NCBI RefSeq assembly: GCF_013488225.1 | Contig: NZ_CP041239.1 | Span: 186,001 to 250,000, forward strand | Origin: Sinorhizobium mexicanum | GTDB taxonomy: Bacteria; Pseudomonadota; Alphaproteobacteria; Rhizobiales; Rhizobiaceae | Reading direction: 5' to 3' | Length of the DNA stretch: 64,000 bases | In this document: positions 60,817 to 64,000 of the stretch, piece after piece | How positions within the stretch are numbered: the first letter of the stretch is position 1 | Layout of the letters: the number at the start of each line of letters is the position of its first letter | Position numbers and translations under genes: made by a program | Notes under the pieces: generated by a model | Told to the model about the DNA's origin: nothing | The model's input: only the letters and a program-made list of their open reading frames with translations | Database searches by the model: none

Positions 60817-62208
60817 ATGGAAAGGCCATACAGCGAGGCTGCAGATGTTTCATCTCCGCGTGCGGCGCTCCGAGTTGAGAGCGATTTGCAGTCCCCCGAT
60901 CAAGGACCGAACTCGCACGGGCTCGGCCGCGGGGACGGGCACGCCGCGGTCGCGATCGAAACGCCGCCCAGAATCTCCGTCGGCCGCAAGCACGGCGCCC
61001 CTCGCTCCGACGCGCCTTTGGAAGAGATCCTCGACACGGTGCAGCGGCAGACGCTCCGATATTTCTGGGACTTTGGCCATCCGACGAGCGGCCTGGCGCG
61101 AGAGCGGAGCAACGCGACACCCCATGTCGTCACGACCGGTGGTTCCGGTTTCGGTATCATGGCGATCCTTGCTGGCGTGGGGCGCGGATGGATCGGCCGG
61201 CAGGTCGCTCTCGATCGCCTGATTACGATGGTGTGCTTTCTCGGCGAGGCCGAGCGCCACCACGGCGCCTTTCCTCACTGGATGGATGGCGACAGCGGCC
61301 GAACGATTTCCTTCAGCCACCTCGATGACGGCGGCGACATCGTGGAGACGGCATATTTGATGGCGGGGCTGCTTTCGGCGCGGCAGTATTTCGGAGGCCC
61401 GGAACCCAAGGAGCGCATCTTGCGCAGCCTCATCGATACGCTCTGGCGGGACGTCGAATGGGACTGGTACACGCGCGGCTCCCACTCGCTCTTTTGGCAT
61501 TGGAGCCCGGTGCACGGATGGGCGATGGACCACGCGATCAGCGGCTGGAACGAATGCCTGATCGCATTCGTCCTGGCGGCTTCCGCCCCACGGCATCCTA
61601 TCGAGCCGAGCGTCTATCACCGCGGCTGGGCGGCCGGTCAGGCGTTCGTCAACGGCCGAAGCTTCGATGGCATACCGCTGCCCCTCGGACACGATCATGG
61701 AGGCCCGCTTTTCTTCGCGCACTATTCGTTCCTCGGCCTCGACCCACGACGGCTTCGGGACCGCTACGCCGACTATTGGCAGCAGAACGTCGCCCACACG
61801 CGCATCAATCAGGCGCACTGCATCCGCAATCCCAAGAAATTCGACGGCTACAGCGCTGAATGCTGGGGGCTGACCGCGAGCGACAGTATCCATGGCTACG
61901 TTGCGCACGCTCCCGACCATGATCACGGTGTGATTGCTCCGACCGGTGCCCTCGGGTCCTTCCCCTACACCCCGGCGGAGTGCGAGCGGGCGCTACGCCA
62001 CTTCGCTTCGCGAGGCGACCGGCTCTGGGGCGAGTATGGCTTCAGGGATGCATTCAGCCCGGCGGTGGATTGGTACGCGGACTCCTATCTCGCCATCGAT
62101 CAGGGGCAGATCGTTGTCATGATCGAGAACTATCGGAGCGGGCTCCTGTGGCGCCTCTTCATGAGCTGTCCGGAGATCCAGGCCGGGCTCGCGAAGCTCG
62201 GCTTTTGA
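60817..62208 (+). CDS. glycoamylase-like (GH144-type) glucan hydrolase
   Basis: A 463-residue protein in which residues from about 65 on form an (alpha/alpha)6 barrel of the glycoamylase/GH144 group: LDTVQRQTLRYFWDFGHPTS, GLARERSN, GFGIMAILAGVGRGWI, HLDDGGDIVETAYLMAGLL, WHWSPVHGW, GYSAECWGLTASD and GALGSFPYTP. Characterised GH144 enzymes cleave beta-1,2-glucan, the cyclic glucan of rhizobial periplasms, and a related domain lies within cyclic glucan synthase NdvB. No signal peptide is seen, so a cytoplasmic location is likely. GAGGT precedes the ATG. Confidence 0.88.
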   Translation: MERPYSEAADVSSPRAALRVESDLQSPDQGPNSHGLGRGDGHAAVAIETPPRISVGRKHGAPRSDAPLEEILDTVQRQTLRYFWDFGHPTSGLARERSNATPHVVTTGGSGFGIMAILAGVGRGWIGRQVALDRLITMVCFLGEAERHHGAFPHWMDGDSGRTISFSHLDDGGDIVETAYLMAGLLSARQYFGGPEPKERILRSLIDTLWRDVEWDWYTRGSHSLFWHWSPVHGWAMDHAISGWNECLIAFVLAASAPRHPIEPSVYHRGWAAGQAFVNGRSFDGIPLPLGHDHGGPLFFAHYSFLGLDPRRLRDRYADYWQQNVAHTRINQAHCIRNPKKFDGYSAECWGLTASDSIHGYVAHAPDHDHGVIAPTGALGSFPYTPAECERALRHFASRGDRLWGEYGFRDAFSPAVDWYADSYLAIDQGQIVVMIENYRSGLLWRLFMSCPEIQAGLAKLGF

Positions 62209-62443
62209 CGGAAAGACGCGGCAGGTCGCGGATGAAGAGATTGGTGGCGGTACCGCCCTTGAGGGCGAGGACGTCTCCGCTGCCACCAGCGGCAGGGCGC
62301 GTGTCAGGAGCCGGACTTGTCTGTAGTAGGGGCTAGTGGCGTCCACCGCCCAGATCGAGGCGCTGCCGGATGAGATCGGCTTACGATAGCGCCAGGCCCT
62401 CACGGACGCGCTTGCGTCCGAGCGGGGCGAGCTCAAACGCGTC

Positions 62444-62689
62444 TTGGTGCCGGCTGCCGCGGAGCCGCGTTCGCTCCGGACGGCGGAAGACGGGATCTGC
62501 CACTGGTTCGTGAGCGAAGGCGCCGTCGACATAAAACACCCGGAGCCCGCGGTCCCGATGGACGAGGCAACCTTCCGGTGGATCATGAACGAGGACGTGA
62601 TGGCGACCGAGAAGCCGGCCGAAGGCATCCGCGTGTTCGCGCATGACCTGAAGATGCTCCGCCGGAGGATCGGCGAACACCTCCGGTGA
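62444..62689 (+). CDS. small hypothetical protein, start uncertain
   Basis: An open frame whose last 70 codons look coding ([40 protein letters not shown]). The start could be TTG 62444 or further upstream, because the protein-like sequence continues to about 62395 without an ATG. It may be the tail of a gene that lost its 5' end. No family recognised. Confidence 0.4.
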   Translation: MVPAAAEPRSLRTAEDGICHWFVSEGAVDIKHPEPAVPMDEATFRWIMNEDVMATEKPAEGIRVFAHDLKMLRRRIGEHLR

Positions 62690-62732
62690 GTCCCGCGATG
62701 TCGGCATGGCCGACAGCAAACGGGGAGCCGCG

Positions 62733-63076
62733 ATGATCGTGGTGCGCCGCCACCTGAACAACTCGAAGTCTCAGCGCATCCTGTGGCCGCTCAAGGAATT
62801 GGGGCTGCCCTACGAAATCAAGTTCTACAAACGCCATGCGCAGACGAACGGCGCGGTCGAGGAGTTGAAGGCGGTCCTTCGGGAGCCCGTAACTATCCGT
62901 TCGGCACTGAGCTGTCCGGCGCTGACGTTCAGCCAAGTTTCGTCAGAGAGTTGGCAGGCCGGCGGGCGGACCGTTCGCGCTATCCAAACCTCGAAGCCTG
63001 GATGCGCCGTTTCCAGTCGCGGCCGGCCTACCTCGCCGCGGTCGCTCGCGGCAGTGCCTACGCTCTCGCGGAGTGA
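62733..63076 (+). pseudogene. glutathione S-transferase with internal deletion
   Basis: ATG 62733 starts MIVVRRHLNNSKSQRILWPL and KELGLPYEIKFYKR, the thioredoxin-like N-terminus of a GST. Soon after, in another frame, the C-terminal domain appears as GTELSGADVQPSF and SRYPNLEAWMRRFQSRPAYL, ending at TGA 63076. Roughly half of the middle is missing and the frames do not join, so no active enzyme is expected. Confidence 0.75.
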
Positions 63077-63085
63077 AGGCCGGCG

Positions 63086-64000
63086 TCAGGCTGCACGGGA
63101 TTCCTTGATCGCATCTTCGGCCGGTGCGACACTTGAGAACAGGGTGCGCTGCGCCCTGGCACGGTATTTTGACGGGTCGCTACCGTAGTACCTGCGGAAA
63201 GTGCGCGTGAAGCTGCTCCGGCTCTGGTAGCCGGCTTTCAAGGCGACCTGGTCGATAGACAGCGCGTTGGCTGCGAGCAGGTCTGCTGCGCGGCGCATCC
63301 TCACGCGGCGGAGCAATGACATCGGGGACTCTCCGAAGGCGGCGGAAAACCGCGCCATGAAAGCTGAGCGGCTGAGACCGACGGCGTGCGACAGGCTCTG
63401 GACGGTGTGCGGCACGGACGGGCGCGAGGCCATCTCGGCGAAAGCCCGTGCGATCGGCGGATCGCTCAAGATCGAAAAGCGCTCCACCCACGCGTTCGTC
63501 GAGACCAGGCAGCGCCGTAGCAATGCGAGCAGAACGACTTTCAGCAGCGCCGCCGAAATCGGCCCTCCGCCAACGTCTTGGGCTGCGAGCTCGGCCATTG
63601 CGTAGGCTATCACCTGGTCGAGCTGGTCGTGCACGTCGAACGTCTCGACGATGGGCGTTACAAGGGAGGCGAACAAGTCGAGCGCCGGACCGTAGTTGGC
63701 TCGGAACGACCCGCACGCAAGCACCAGTGTCGGCGAGCCGTCCCCGACGGTGTGCCGCTGCGACGACCCCGGTGTGAAGCAGCCGTTGTTGTGCTTGCCG
63801 GCGTTCCGCGGCGCGGTCGGGTGCTCAGTCGCGGTGATCGTCATCGCCCGCCCAGGCGGGACGATCACCAACGTGTGCGGTGTCAGGCGTATGGGCGTTT
63901 CATCGTCAAGGAGGATGAACCCGGCGCCTCGAAGGCAGTAGTGGATGGTGGAGGCTGCCGCGCGGGCAACCGCCAAGTGGGCACCCGCCGCAAGCGCGCA
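63086..64000 (-). CDS. AraC-family transcriptional regulator, 5' end outside window
   Basis: The minus-strand frame is open from the window edge to the stop at 63086 (at least 304 residues). The N-terminal part is a cupin-type sensor (HYCLRGAGFILLDDE, LVIVPPGRA), and the C-terminal double helix-turn-helix is LSHAVGLSRSAFMARFSAAF with LLRRVRMRRAADLL and VALKAGYQSRSSFTRTFRRY. It is convergent with the broken GST gene; regulators of this class often control small detoxification genes. Confidence 0.9.
   Translation of the reverse strand, partial: CALAAGAHLAVARAAASTIHYCLRGAGFILLDDETPIRLTPHTLVIVPPGRAMTITATEHPTAPRNAGKHNNGCFTPGSSQRHTVGDGSPTLVLACGSFRANYGPALDLFASLVTPIVETFDVHDQLDQVIAYAMAELAAQDVGGGPISAALLKVVLLALLRRCLVSTNAWVERFSILSDPPIARAFAEMASRPSVPHTVQSLSHAVGLSRSAFMARFSAAFGESPMSLLRRVRMRRAADLLAANALSIDQVALKAGYQSRSSFTRTFRRYYGSDPSKYRARAQRTLFSSVAPAEDAIKESRAA

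Noticed and set aside
1..64000. CRISPR array, tRNA or rRNA genes, replication origin
   Set aside because: No regularly spaced identical repeats with unique spacers, no recognisable rRNA stretch and no repABC-like genes were seen. tRNA genes cannot be fully excluded by eye.

Overview
The window reads as accessory DNA, probably a megaplasmid or genomic island, of a Rhizobiales bacterium close to Sinorhizobium/Ensifer or Rhizobium. The evidence is a SyrB-type regulator and a second protein with the SyrB C-terminal signature, an AHL-type LuxR regulator, Cus-type metal efflux genes of alphaproteobacterial style, and many two-component proteins. Both strands carry compact operons separated by decayed DNA: an IS481 transposase, a tyrosine recombinase, an adenine methylase, 5-aminolevulinate synthase, glutathione S-transferase, an FtsX-type permease and a short CusA fragment are all present only as fragments or broken copies. 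No tRNA, rRNA, CRISPR array or replication origin was recognised.

Layout. 0-6.2 kb: a DJ-1/PfpI-like gene cut by the window edge, decayed DNA, a PAS-PAS-GGDEF-EAL protein, two SyrB-like genes and an IS481 remnant. 6.2-14.1 kb: a minus-strand peptide operon (solute-binding protein, two permeases, double ATPase, CapA-like protein, peptidase T). 14.2-19.6 kb: a small XRE locus, then an oxidoreductase cluster with an AraC regulator. 20.3-32.3 kb: five related Tat-exported binding proteins with no permease or ATPase. Three of them lead a seven-gene operon that continues with an SCO protein, a membrane histidine kinase, a receiver protein and a receiver-adenylate cyclase. 32.8-43 kb: scattered single genes (VOC protein, HWE kinase, DUF4336, free-methionine sulfoxide reductase, YeeE/YedE transporter, DUF417 protein with a divergent TetR) among relics and short dispersed repeats. 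43-47.1 kb: a LuxR-type regulator, a near-ideal lux-box-like dyad, and a three-gene operon (methyltransferase, unknown 469-residue protein, GNAT). 48.4-54.1 kb: a CusBA metal efflux operon. 54-64 kb: small genes, two LysR regulators, a two-component pair, a glycoamylase-like glucanase and an AraC gene cut by the window edge.

The two loci that look least described are the orphan binding-protein/SCO/kinase/cyclase operon (24.5-32.3 kb), which has the layout of a periplasmic sensing pathway ending in cAMP, and the LuxR-linked methyltransferase/unknown/GNAT cassette (43.1-47.1 kb), which has the layout of a quorum-controlled small-molecule cassette. Functions proposed for both are inferences from domain content, spacing and the visible operator.
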